The translations under genes and the position numbers were made by a program. The notes under the pieces are model-generated. The model did no database searches. It was not told where the DNA came from and saw only the letters and a list, made by a program, of their open reading frames with translations. From the NCBI GenBank assembly GCA_964567685.1, contig CAZMNO010000017.1:1-64000 (forward strand): DNA of 64,000 nucleotides. The letters run 5' to 3'. This stretch comes from UBA5972 sp964567685. GTDB lineage: Bacteria; Pseudomonadota; Alphaproteobacteria; Rhodobacterales; Rhodobacteraceae. This document shows positions 1 through 8,275 of this stretch, in pieces. Position 1 is the stretch's first letter. Each line of letters opens with the position of its first letter.

Positions 1-74
1 ATGATAAACGCATGTGCAGCGCTGTTGAATAGCCGGTGAATCTCAACAGACCCTAAAGCGACATCTACCCTACT

Positions 75-93
75 GGTGGCGTTACACGCCACC
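75..93 (-). terminator. Hairpin just downstream of infB
   Basis: A perfect 7-bp inverted repeat (GGTGGCG / CGCCACC) with a 5-nt loop lies 10 bp past the infB stop codon. There is no T-run on the minus strand after the stem, so this is not a textbook intrinsic terminator. It could slow polymerase for Rho-dependent termination or protect the 3' end of the mRNA. Confidence 0.35.
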
Positions 94-102
94 ATAGATA
101 CA

Positions 103-2604
103 TCATAGGGTACGTTCAATCTCTTCAGTTTCGAAAATCTCAATGACATCGTCTTCGCGAATGTCTTCGTAGTTTTCAAAGGCCATCCCGCATTCCTGGC
201 CGCCCTGAACCTCTTTCACTTCGTCTTTGAAGCGTTTCAGGGTTTTCAGCGTACCTTCGTGGATTACCACGTTGTCGCGCAAGAGGCGTACTCCGGCGGA
301 ACGACGGGCAACACCTTCGGTCACCACACAGCCAGCGATTTTGCCAACCCCGGTGATTTTGAACACCTCCTTGATCGAGGCGTATCCGATGAAGGTTTCC
401 TTGATTTCGGCGGACAACAGGCCGGAAGCGGCTTGTTTCACATCGTCAACAAGGTCGTAGATGATGGAATAATAGCGGATCTCAACACCCTTTTGGCGCG
501 CCGCGTCGCGCGCAGGCGCGTTGGCGCGGACGTTGAAACCGATGATCGGAGCGCCCGAAGCCTCGGCCAGGGTAACATCTGATTCGGTGATTGCCCCGAC
601 GCCTGAATGCAGTACACGCACCCGCACCTCGTCGTTGCCAACCTTGTCCATCGCCTGAACGATCGCTTCGGCGGAACCCTGAACATCGGATTTCACCAGA
701 ATCGGCAGTTCCGAGATGTTCTGATCGGCCTTGGCTTTGGCCAAGAGCTGGTCAAGCGTTGCACCTGCACCGGCAGCAGCTTTCTTGTCTTTGGCAAGCT
801 GGCTGCGATAGTCGGCAATTTCGCGCGCGGTTGCTTCGTCGGCAACGACGTTCAGCACGTCACCGGCCTCGGGTGTGCCGTTAAGGCCCAGAACCTCAAC
901 CGGAGTGGACGGCCCTGCCTCTTCAACCCGGTCGCCCTGATCATCGATCAGTGCGCGAACCCGGCCCCATTGTTCGCCGACAACGAAGATATCGCCCTGA
1001 CGCAAAGTGCCTTTCTGAACCAGAACCGTGGCCACTGGGCCGCGACCAGTATCAAGCTTGGCTTCGATCACCGCACCTTCGGCATCGCGGTCGGGGTTTG
1101 CTTTCAGTTCCAGAAGTTCGGATTGAAGAACGATATTCTCCAAAAGCTGATCAAGCCCCTGGCCGATGATTGCTGAAACTTCAACATCAAGCACATCGCC
1201 CGACATTGCTTCAACCACAACCTCGTGCTGCAACAATTCCGTACGAACTTTGGTCGGGTCAGCACCCGGTCGGTCGATCTTGTTGATCGCGATGATCATC
1301 GGTACTTCGGCGGCCTTGGCGTGGTTGATCGCTTCAATCGTTTGCGGCATGACGCTGTCATCAGCCGCAACAACAAGAACCACGATATCAGTGACCTGCG
1401 CACCACGGGCGCGCATCGATGTGAATGCAGCGTGGCCCGGAGTGTCAAGGAAAGTCAGAACCGCACCACTGTCAGTGGTGATCTGATAGGCGCCGATATG
1501 CTGGGTAATGCCGCCAGCCTCGCCGGAAACCACGTTGGTTTTTCGGATCGCATCCAGAAGTGAGGTTTTGCCGTGGTCCACATGCCCCATAATGGTGATG
1601 ACCGGCGCGCGGGGCAGCAGATCTTCGGTTGAGTCTTCGACGGAATCGATCGCATCCTCAACGTCAGCGTCTGATACGCGGACCACTTTGTGGCCGAACT
1701 CTTCAACAATCAGTTGGGCAGTGTCGGCGTCAATTGTTTGGTTCTGGGTCGCCATAATACCATTTTGCATCAGCGTTTTGACAACGGCAGCCACACGTTC
1801 GGCCATGCGGTTGGCAAGTTCCTGAACGGTTATCGCTTCAGGCACCTGAACGTCACGCACGATCTTTTCGCGTTCGCCGGAATCATCCATTGCCTTGCGA
1901 CGCTCACGCTCCTGCGCGCGTTTCATTGCCGCCATCGAACGCTGGCGACCACCTTCGCCGCCGGAAAGTGCCTGATTTATGGTCAGCTTACCCGAACGAC
2001 GACGATCGCCGCCACCTTTGCCGCGCTGCTGCTTTTTCGGCTCTTCCTTGGCGCGCTCCGGGCGTTTGGTTGCCGGAGCGGCACGGCTGGGTGCCGCAGT
2101 GCGGGGTTCGTCAATCGGTGCGACATCCGGCGCGGCTGCAGCCTGTTCGCTTGCGGCTTTTGCCGCCTCGATCGCACGCTTTTCCTCAGCCTCTTTCTCA
2201 CGCGCGCGCTCTTCGCGTTCGCGCGCCTCAAGTTCCTTGGCCTCTTTTTCGGCCCGACGCGCCTCGCGCTCTTCCTCGCGCTTGCGGGTTTCCTCGTCGC
2301 GCCGCGCCGCATCTTCTGCATCGCGCTTCTTGGCGGCTTTCAGTGCCGTAAGGCGGCGCTCCATTTCGGCATCGGAAATACCTGCCGGACGCTTGGATTC
2401 AGCAGAGCCTGGCTTGCTTGTTGCCCCGCCTTTGGCAGGTGTCGGAGCCGCCGTTCCCGGCTTTGGGACAACAACGCGCTTGCGCTTTTTCTCGACCACG
2501 ACGGATTTGGTCCGCCCGTGGGAAAAGGACTGGCGTACATGACTCCGGTCACCGCCGCTGCGGAGGCCCATTGGTTTACCGGGTTTGCTGTCGTTATCGC
2601 TCAT
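103..2604 (-). CDS. infB: Translation initiation factor IF-2
   Basis: Cytoplasmic GTPase that places initiator fMet-tRNA on the 30S subunit and promotes subunit joining. The 833-residue protein has a long charged Ala/Glu/Arg-rich N-terminal region (about 60-200), an IF2 N-terminal domain near 252-305, and a G domain with P-loop GHVDHGKT (340-347), DTPGH (387-391) and NKID (441-444), followed by the beta-barrel and C-terminal fMet-tRNA-binding domains. Length suits alphaproteobacterial IF-2. The start codon overlaps the stop of the upstream ylxR gene as ATGA, so the two are translationally coupled at the end of the rimP-nusA-ylxR-infB operon. Identification is secure. Confidence 0.98.
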   Translation of the reverse strand: MSDNDSKPGKPMGLRSGGDRSHVRQSFSHGRTKSVVVEKKRKRVVVPKPGTAAPTPAKGGATSKPGSAESKRPAGISDAEMERRLTALKAAKKRDAEDAARRDEETRKREEEREARRAEKEAKELEAREREERAREKEAEEKRAIEAAKAASEQAAAAPDVAPIDEPRTAAPSRAAPATKRPERAKEEPKKQQRGKGGGDRRRSGKLTINQALSGGEGGRQRSMAAMKRAQERERRKAMDDSGEREKIVRDVQVPEAITVQELANRMAERVAAVVKTLMQNGIMATQNQTIDADTAQLIVEEFGHKVVRVSDADVEDAIDSVEDSTEDLLPRAPVITIMGHVDHGKTSLLDAIRKTNVVSGEAGGITQHIGAYQITTDSGAVLTFLDTPGHAAFTSMRARGAQVTDIVVLVVAADDSVMPQTIEAINHAKAAEVPMIIAINKIDRPGADPTKVRTELLQHEVVVEAMSGDVLDVEVSAIIGQGLDQLLENIVLQSELLELKANPDRDAEGAVIEAKLDTGRGPVATVLVQKGTLRQGDIFVVGEQWGRVRALIDDQGDRVEEAGPSTPVEVLGLNGTPEAGDVLNVVADEATAREIADYRSQLAKDKKAAAGAGATLDQLLAKAKADQNISELPILVKSDVQGSAEAIVQAMDKVGNDEVRVRVLHSGVGAITESDVTLAEASGAPIIGFNVRANAPARDAARQKGVEIRYYSIIYDLVDDVKQAASGLLSAEIKETFIGYASIKEVFKITGVGKIAGCVVTEGVARRSAGVRLLRDNVVIHEGTLKTLKRFKDEVKEVQGGQECGMAFENYEDIREDDVIEIFETEEIERTL

Positions 2605-3263
2605 TCGTCTTCAACACCTTCTTGTTCCGGAGCATTTCCGGATGCATCTGCCCGCTTGAGGGCACCTTCTTTGCGGATGCCTGCCAGCTTTGAGGCTTCC
2701 TCTACAATACGTTCAGTGAGTCCACCAGCGCCAAGCGCGGCATGTATCACATTTTCCCGACCGAATGCCAAACCCAATTCGCCCGAAAAAAGGCAGGAAA
2801 TCAGGGCTTTTTCCCGGTTTGGCGGTCGAATCTTGGCCTTTTGCGCCTGAGATCCGTCTGCGGCCTGTAGCAGAACGGCAACGGCGCCCGAACCGAGGGC
2901 ATCCTTTACCTTTTCAAATCCGGCCACTGCCACACCGCTTTTGCGGGCCATGGACACAAGCGAAATGACCTGTCGTACCAGAAGAGCCTCGGTCTTTAGC
3001 ACAAGATCTTCTGGAACTTCAACCGCTTGCCGGGCCGCTCGGGCAAAGAGTTTTTTGGCAACGGCTTTGTCCAGAGCCGCCCCTGTTGCGCTGACCCATA
3101 TCCCCCGACCGGGGAGTTTGTTTGCAACATCCGGAACGATCCGATTGTCGGGCCCGACAACGAAGCGGAGCAGACCAGACTTGGGGAGGCTGTCACCGGT
3201 TGCAATGCACCGGCGTTCAGCCTCAGTCCTTGATTTTGTCCGGCCGCCGCGAGTCACGGGCAC
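2601..3263 (-). CDS. ylxR: YlxR-family (DUF448) RNA-binding protein
   Basis: Small nucleic-acid-binding protein that sits between nusA and infB in many bacteria. The N-terminal DUF448 domain (about 10-95) shows the family signature ending in LPGRGIWV. The second half (about 100-190) resembles an L7Ae-like fold, a two-domain arrangement usual in Alphaproteobacteria. A YlxR homologue in Bacillus has been linked to RNase P; whether that applies here is unknown. It follows nusA by 18 bp and overlaps infB by 4 bp. The family is clear from sequence and position; the molecular role is not. Confidence 0.9.
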   Translation of the reverse strand: MPVTRGGRTKSRTEAERRCIATGDSLPKSGLLRFVVGPDNRIVPDVANKLPGRGIWVSATGAALDKAVAKKLFARAARQAVEVPEDLVLKTEALLVRQVISLVSMARKSGVAVAGFEKVKDALGSGAVAVLLQAADGSQAQKAKIRPPNREKALISCLFSGELGLAFGRENVIHAALGAGGLTERIVEEASKLAGIRKEGALKRADASGNAPEQEGVEDE

Positions 3264-3281
3264 ATTCCGAAGCCTGAAGGA

Positions 3282-4892
3282 TCAGGCCCCGGCCTCCTCT
3301 TCAGCGGGTTCTTCTTCGTCGGTCTCCTCGGGGATAAGATCCGCCGGATCAACCCAGCCAAGCTGAATGCGCGCGGTCATGATCAGTTCCTGCGCTTCCT
3401 CAAGCGACATGTCGAATTTTTCCAGAACCCCGTCATCCTTGACGCGCTCACCATCAACGGTGGTATAGCCGCCCGCCAGCTCCCAATCGGCACAGGTGGC
3501 GAAATCTTCCAGTGTTTTCACGCCATCCTCGCCAAGTGCTACGAACATCTCAGGCGTCAGACCCTCAAATTCAAAGAGGCTTTGCTCGACACCAAGCTCA
3601 CGCGCCTTTTCAATCGCTCTTGCGTGGATCTCTTCCAGACATTCACGCGCGCGTGCCTGCAGTTCCTCGGCAGTCTCCTCATCAAAACCTTCAATGACCA
3701 GAAGTTCATCCAGCTCGACATAAGCGACTTCTTCCAACGTCGCGAAACCTTCGGAGACAAGCAACTGCGCCACCACTTCGTCAACGTTCATGGTTTCCAT
3801 GAACAGTTTCGAGCGTTCGGTGAATTCAGCCTGACGGCGTTCGCTTTCTTCAGCCTCGGTCATGATATCAATGTCAAACCCGGTCAACTGGCTGGCAAGC
3901 CGCACGTTCTGGCCGCGACGACCAATGGCCAGCGAAAGCTGCTCGTCAGGCACGACAACTTCGATCCGCTCGGCATCTTCGTCAAGGACGACCTTGGCCA
4001 CTTCAGCCGGCTGCAATGCGTTCACCAGGAAAGTCGGCGCGTCGTCATTCCACGGAATGATATCGATTTTTTCACCGCCAAGTTCGTTGACAACGGCCTG
4101 AACACGCGAACCACGCATACCGACACAGGCACCCACCGGGTCAATCGAGTTGTCATAGGAAATCACACCGATTTTGGCGCGGCTGCCCGGATCACGTGCG
4201 ACGGCCTTGATTTCGATGATGCCATCGTAAATCTCGGGCACTTCCATTTTGAAGAGTTCTGCCATGAATTCCGGTGCAGTACGGGACAGGAAGATCTGCG
4301 GCCCGCGGGTTTCTTCGCGCACCTCGCGAATATAGGCACGCACCCGGTCACCGGTGCGAAAGCCCTCGCGATTGATCAGCTGGTCGCGGCGCAAAACCGC
4401 CTCGCCCCGGCCGACATCGACGATGACATTGCCATATTCAACGCGCTTGACGATCCCGTTGATGATCTCGCCAACGCGATCCTTGAATTCTTCGTACTGA
4501 CGGGCACGTTCGGCTTCACGGACCTTTTGCAGGATCACCTGCTTGGCCGATTGCGCGGCGATACGACCAAAATCCATCGGCGGCAGCTGATCAACGATTT
4601 CATTACCCACTTCCGGGTTGTCCAGATGCGCCCGCGCTTCATGCACGGTCATTTCGGTGAAATGGTTTTCGACTTCCTCAACCACATGCCGGATGCGGGT
4701 CATCGTCAATTCGCCGGTTTTGCGATCGATGAAAGCGCGGATATCAAGCTCGGCCCCGTAGCGGGACTTGGCGGCTTTCGCCATGCTTTCTTCCATCGCC
4801 TCGATCACCAGCTCGGGATCGATCAGTTTTTCCCGTGCGACCGCATCGGCGATCTGCAAAAGCTCCAGCCTGTTGGCACTGGTAATGCTCAT
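3282..4892 (-). CDS. nusA: Transcription termination/antitermination factor NusA
   Basis: RNA-polymerase-binding factor controlling pausing, termination and antitermination. The 536-residue protein has the NusA N-terminal polymerase-binding domain (about 1-130), an S1 domain (about 135-200), two KH domains (about 200-345, including VGACVGMRGSRVQ and AIGRRGQNVRLASQ), then helix-hairpin-helix repeats of the C-terminal extension and a very acidic tail. The start overlaps the rimP stop as ATGA. In E. coli NusA autoregulates this operon through its leader; the leader hairpin described before rimP would allow similar control here, but that is inference. Confidence 0.97.
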   Translation of the reverse strand: MSITSANRLELLQIADAVAREKLIDPELVIEAMEESMAKAAKSRYGAELDIRAFIDRKTGELTMTRIRHVVEEVENHFTEMTVHEARAHLDNPEVGNEIVDQLPPMDFGRIAAQSAKQVILQKVREAERARQYEEFKDRVGEIINGIVKRVEYGNVIVDVGRGEAVLRRDQLINREGFRTGDRVRAYIREVREETRGPQIFLSRTAPEFMAELFKMEVPEIYDGIIEIKAVARDPGSRAKIGVISYDNSIDPVGACVGMRGSRVQAVVNELGGEKIDIIPWNDDAPTFLVNALQPAEVAKVVLDEDAERIEVVVPDEQLSLAIGRRGQNVRLASQLTGFDIDIMTEAEESERRQAEFTERSKLFMETMNVDEVVAQLLVSEGFATLEEVAYVELDELLVIEGFDEETAEELQARARECLEEIHARAIEKARELGVEQSLFEFEGLTPEMFVALGEDGVKTLEDFATCADWELAGGYTTVDGERVKDDGVLEKFDMSLEEAQELIMTARIQLGWVDPADLIPEETDEEEPAEEEAGA

Positions 4893-5464
4893 GTCGTTTC
4901 CTCTTCGGGGTTGTCGTCAGTTTCTATGTCGTCAAATTCGTTTTCGTTAAAGCCAGCATCCTTGCGGGCTTTCAGCATTTCGGCGATCAGCTCGTCGGTC
5001 AGAACCAGCTTGGCTTCGGTCAGCCAGTCAAATTCAAGGCCGATGGTGCCTTCGGCAATCTCGATCAGCACTTCATTGCCCTCTACACCGCGCAACTGGC
5101 CTTTGAACCGCCGGCGCCCGTCGATCAGCTCGGAGGTTTCCAGCTTGGCCTCGTAATCTTCCCAGGTCTCAAAATCCTTGAGCCGGGTCAGCGGGCGGTC
5201 GATCCCGGGTGAAGACACTTCCAGTGTATATTCCCCCTCGATCGGGTCTTCCACATCCAGAACCGCCGACAGCGCGCTTGAGATACGTGCGCAATCATCA
5301 ACCTCGATCCCGCCTTCCGGTTTTTCGGCCATGATCTGCAGGGTTGCGTGTTTGCCCGACATCAGGCGAATGCGCACAAGCTCATAGCCCATCCCCTCGA
5401 TCAGGGGTTGGACCATCCCGGCAAGGCGTTTGTCTATCGCGGCTTTGGCGATCAGGTCTGACAT
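4889..5464 (-). CDS. rimP: Ribosome maturation factor RimP
   Basis: Cytoplasmic factor needed for 30S subunit maturation. The protein has the two-domain RimP fold: an N-terminal alpha/beta domain with GYELVRIRL and the EVSSPGIDRPL signature, then an SH3-like C-terminal domain. I place the start at ATG 5464 (191 residues, MSDLIAKAA). An in-frame upstream start at 5494 would begin inside the T-run of a terminator-like hairpin and add ten residues that do not look like the family. The Shine-Dalgarno is modest (GAGAGAT). First gene of the rimP-nusA-ylxR-infB operon. Confidence 0.95.
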   Translation of the reverse strand: MSDLIAKAAIDKRLAGMVQPLIEGMGYELVRIRLMSGKHATLQIMAEKPEGGIEVDDCARISSALSAVLDVEDPIEGEYTLEVSSPGIDRPLTRLKDFETWEDYEAKLETSELIDGRRRFKGQLRGVEGNEVLIEIAEGTIGLEFDWLTEAKLVLTDELIAEMLKARKDAGFNENEFDDIETDDNPEEETT

Positions 5465-5492
5465 ATCTCTCACAAGCACGAAGTTCGGGCAC

Positions 5493-5516
5493 AAAAAAAC
5501 GGGCGCGCGGCCCGTT
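5493..5516 (-). terminator. Intrinsic terminator or attenuator in rimP leader
   Basis: Read leftward: a perfect 7-bp stem (5516-5510 with 5504-5498, AACGGGC/GCCCGTT), a 5-nt loop and a run of seven T residues (5499-5493), two of which also close the stem. The run ends 28 nt before the rimP ATG. It could terminate the cyclodeaminase-like gene (stop at 5611). However, a sigma70-like promoter at 5571-5599 lies upstream of the hairpin, which would place it inside the rimP leader as an attenuator. Confidence 0.8.
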
Positions 5517-5570
5517 CGTTATTTCGGTGGAAGGCTGGGGGTGGAAGCCAGTCTTGCCGCTGTTGAAGGG

Positions 5571-5599
5571 GATATAGGGCGGTTGGGCGGAAATGGCAA
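5571..5599 (-). promoter_or_regulatory. Predicted sigma70 promoter of rimP-nusA-ylxR-infB
   Basis: On the minus strand, TTGCCA (5599-5594, five of six matches to the -35 consensus) is followed after 17 bp by TATATC (5576-5571, four of six -10 matches). It lies just downstream of the preceding gene's stop and would start transcription near 5564, giving a leader of about 100 nt that contains the terminator-like hairpin. Predicted from sequence only. Confidence 0.5.
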
Positions 5600-5610
5600 G
5601 GGCGAACGGG

Positions 5611-6591
5611 TTAAAGGATGTTTGCGATAGTGCCGACGTCCGTTTTATCCGCCCGGTTCAGTACATATTCGGCCACGGCAAGATCCTGTGCTGCGATCCC
5701 CAATGAGCGGTAAAGGGTGATTTCATCCCGGTTCGACCGCCCGTTGATATGACCGGCATAAACTTCACCGATCTCACCCAATATATGCGTTTCGGTAAAC
5801 GCACCCGAGGCCAAACCATCAATGATCTCTTTCGCTTGCGCCAGAGCGGATGGGCGATAATCGACGAACAGGGAGGATTTCAAAACCAGCGCCTGATCAA
5901 TCTCCTGCATCACCGGAAGGGACGCGCCAACCGCATTGACATGCGTTCCGGGCGTTACCCAGCCGCCTTGCAGCACCACCTCGGCAGAGGAGGTTACCGT
6001 ACAAACGATATCGGCCCCCGCGACGGCTGATCTGGTGTCTTTTGCCGCGATGAAGCGGATATCCTTATAGGTGGACGCGATCGGTGCGATGAATTCTTCT
6101 GCACGCGCCTTGCTGCGCCCGGCGATTCGAACCTCTTCAATGTCCCGAATGGCGGTGATCGCTTTGATATGGGTTTCCGCCTGCTCGCCGCTGCCGATTA
6201 TCGCCAGAACCCTCGAGTCAGGGCGCGACAGTGCACGGGTTGCGGCGGCGGATGCGGCGGCCGTGCGAATTGCGGTCAGGGCATCGGCGTTGATCACGGC
6301 GCTGGGCGCACCGGTTTCAGGATCAAACAGCAGCATTGCGCCGATATGCGATGACAGGCCTTTTGCCGGGTTATCGGGAAACAGGCTCAGCACCTTGACG
6401 CCATAAACCCCGTTTTCCTCCAGCACACCGGGCATGATCCCAAGCTTGTTTGCGCCACCAACGCCCACAGCCGTGCGCAGTGGCAGAATCGACTTTCCCG
6501 CCGAAACATTGACCATCGCGGTTTGAACCACTTCGATAGCGTCGCGCATGGTCAGCAGGTTGCGAACGTCACTCGCTGATAGGATGTACAT
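5611..6591 (-). CDS. Ornithine cyclodeaminase / mu-crystallin family protein
   Basis: NAD(P)-dependent enzyme of the OCD/mu-crystallin family; members deaminate ornithine, reduce cyclic or linear imines such as pyrroline-2-carboxylate or iminosuccinate, or act in ectoine breakdown (EutC). The 326-residue protein shows the substrate-domain motif GVKVLSLFPDNP and the Rossmann dinucleotide motif IIGSGEQAETHI near residue 130. A good ribosome site (AAGGGAA) precedes ATG 6591. It follows a threonine-dehydratase-like gene by 15 bp. Such pairs occur as EutB/EutC and BhcB/BhcD, so the two enzymes probably act in sequence on one hydroxy-amino acid. The substrate cannot be read from sequence. Confidence 0.82.
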   Translation of the reverse strand: MYILSASDVRNLLTMRDAIEVVQTAMVNVSAGKSILPLRTAVGVGGANKLGIMPGVLEENGVYGVKVLSLFPDNPAKGLSSHIGAMLLFDPETGAPSAVINADALTAIRTAAASAAATRALSRPDSRVLAIIGSGEQAETHIKAITAIRDIEEVRIAGRSKARAEEFIAPIASTYKDIRFIAAKDTRSAVAGADIVCTVTSSAEVVLQGGWVTPGTHVNAVGASLPVMQEIDQALVLKSSLFVDYRPSALAQAKEIIDGLASGAFTETHILGEIGEVYAGHINGRSNRDEITLYRSLGIAAQDLAVAEYVLNRADKTDVGTIANIL

Positions 6592-6606
6592 CTGTTGTTC
6601 CCTTGT

Positions 6607-7575
6607 TCAGTGATCTTCTCCACCCAGAATTCGGCTGAAGGTGGCAAAATCTATATTCCCGCCAGAAATCACGGGAACAACCGTCTTTCCCGCTAGCGAC
6701 GGGTGCAGGGCTGCAGCCAGCGCAACGGCCCCCGCTCCTTCGGCAAAAAGATGAGACTTGCAGGCCAGCGTGCGCAGGGCACTCGCAGCTTCGGTGTGAG
6801 AAACGACGATGACATCATCCACCAGCCTGTCGAGCAGCGGCCACATTTCGCCAAGAATTCCGGTGGACCCGATTCCATCCACCCAGCTTTGCCCGCGTGT
6901 TACTCTGACGGGCTCGCCCGCTTCTTTAGCAGCGGCCAAAGGTGTTGCGCTTTCGATCTCGCAGGCAATGATACGGGCCGTTGAGCCCATCGCCTTGAGG
7001 GCAAGTGCGATACCAGAGATCATGCCACCCCCACCCACAGGCACCACAACCACGTCGGCATTGGGTACTTGCGCTGCAATCTCAAGCCCGATCCCGCCAT
7101 TGCCGATAACAACAGCCAATTCCGCCACGGGGTGTATGAAAAAACCATTCAGACCTGTCGAGCGGGTCATGATGATCTGCCACCAGTCGTCAAACGACAC
7201 GGTATTGACGACCGCACCCAATTCTTCAAGCGCCCGCAACTTGGTCTTTGCCGAGGTGTCCGGAGCAAAGACGTGAACCGGAAGGCCACGCGCCGCCGCT
7301 GCAAGGGCAACGCCCTGGCCGAAATTCCCGGCGCTTGCGGTGATCACCCCATCAGCAATCGCGTCGGGCGGAGCGGTGGCAATTGCATTCGCTGCAGCAC
7401 GTATCTTGAACGAACCCAGAGGTTGCAGACATTCAGCCTTGAGCCAAAGATCGCGCCCGTAACCCGCCAATGGCAAAGCCGGAGTTGTGATCGCGTCCTC
7501 TGCAACGCGCTGGGCGGCGGCCTGAAAATCAGCCAATGTCGAATTGAACGCGGCACCTGCCAGTTCGGGGCGCAT
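6607..7575 (-). CDS. Threonine/serine dehydratase-like PLP enzyme
   Basis: Fold-type II pyridoxal-phosphate lyase of the threonine/serine dehydratase family (about 322 residues). The PLP-binding lysine lies in SFKIR (residues 55-59 from the chosen start) and the phosphate-binding glycine loop is PVGGGGMISG. There is no C-terminal ACT domain, so it is a catabolic-type enzyme, not allosteric IlvA. I chose ATG 7575 because GGAG lies just upstream; an upstream in-frame start at 7641 would add 22 residues unlike the family. Candidate activities are L-threonine or L-serine deamination, 3-hydroxyaspartate dehydration, or an EutB-like step. Operon partner of the cyclodeaminase-like gene. Confidence 0.85.
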   Translation of the reverse strand: MRPELAGAAFNSTLADFQAAAQRVAEDAITTPALPLAGYGRDLWLKAECLQPLGSFKIRAAANAIATAPPDAIADGVITASAGNFGQGVALAAAARGLPVHVFAPDTSAKTKLRALEELGAVVNTVSFDDWWQIIMTRSTGLNGFFIHPVAELAVVIGNGGIGLEIAAQVPNADVVVVPVGGGGMISGIALALKAMGSTARIIACEIESATPLAAAKEAGEPVRVTRGQSWVDGIGSTGILGEMWPLLDRLVDDVIVVSHTEAASALRTLACKSHLFAEGAGAVALAAALHPSLAGKTVVPVISGGNIDFATFSRILGGEDH

Positions 7576-7654
7576 GAGAGACGCTCCTTCAGTTTCTTTC
7601 AAAAGGCAGTTCACTTGATCACGCGCGCAGGTAAGCGTCAAACCCTGTAGTTGC

Positions 7655-8080
7655 TTAAGCTAAAGCCCGATACCGCTCGCGCATGGTTTTGACGCTATCG
7701 GAAATCAGTGTTTCCAGCACATCAAGGTCGATATTCCTGAGTTGCGTGATGTAAAGGCAGGATACCGAGTGCTTGTGTTTACCGAGCTTCTTCAGCAAAT
7801 CCCCGTATTCGGAGAACCCCGGCATGATGTAGATCGTCAGCGAGGATTTTCGCGGTGACAGGCCGGTTATCATGTATTGATGTTCCGACCCGTCGCGGCG
7901 TTTGTAAGTGTAGCGATCAAACCCGATAATGCTGTCACCCCACATTTTTGGTGGGCATCCAGTGATGCGTTCCATCATATCGGCAACAATACGCGCATCA
8001 GCAGCGCGGCGCGAGTTTTCGACACAATTCAAAAAGGCATTCACATCCTGATCGCTTTCAACCGTTTTCATTTCAGACAT
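7655..8080 (-). CDS. DUF1801 domain protein
   Basis: A 141-residue cytoplasmic protein of the DUF1801 (YdhG-like) family. Family landmarks visible are KMWGDSIIGFDRYTYK, GLSPRKSSLTIYIMPGF and LLKKLGKHKHSVSCLYI. The fold is small alpha/beta and the function unknown. It is preceded by an AT-rich stretch (8090-8115) that probably holds its promoter and lies divergent from a LysR regulator, so control by that regulator is possible. The 79-bp gap to the dehydratase-like gene means co-transcription is uncertain. Confidence 0.85.
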   Translation of the reverse strand: MSEMKTVESDQDVNAFLNCVENSRRAADARIVADMMERITGCPPKMWGDSIIGFDRYTYKRRDGSEHQYMITGLSPRKSSLTIYIMPGFSEYGDLLKKLGKHKHSVSCLYITQLRNIDLDVLETLISDSVKTMRERYRALA

Positions 8081-8275
8081 GACGTCTACCCATATTTATA
8101 TATTGTTTATTGATTAGGCATGATCGCGGCGCGGCGGTCAATATGGCCGGAACCAGCGTTTCCACGACATCGACAGTTAACGAAAAAGGCCAGCAATTGT
8201 CCGGTTGTTTCCAAATTCCTGACAAATTCCGGGGGCCTAATGATGGCCAGTTCCGAGTTACACAGGGTAAAAATT

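Noticed and set aside
1..102. Possible tRNA gene at the left edge
   Set aside because: The region has one good hairpin but no cloverleaf arms, T-loop motif or acceptor-stem pairing.
1690..2850. Long plus-strand open frame opposite infB and ylxR
   Set aside because: It is antisense to strongly supported genes; the translation is Cys/Arg/Phe-rich with no family likeness, as expected from the complement of GC-rich coding DNA.
3582..5156. 524-codon plus-strand open frame opposite nusA and rimP
   Set aside because: It mirrors the codon pattern of nusA and rimP, has no ribosome site at its start and no recognisable domain.
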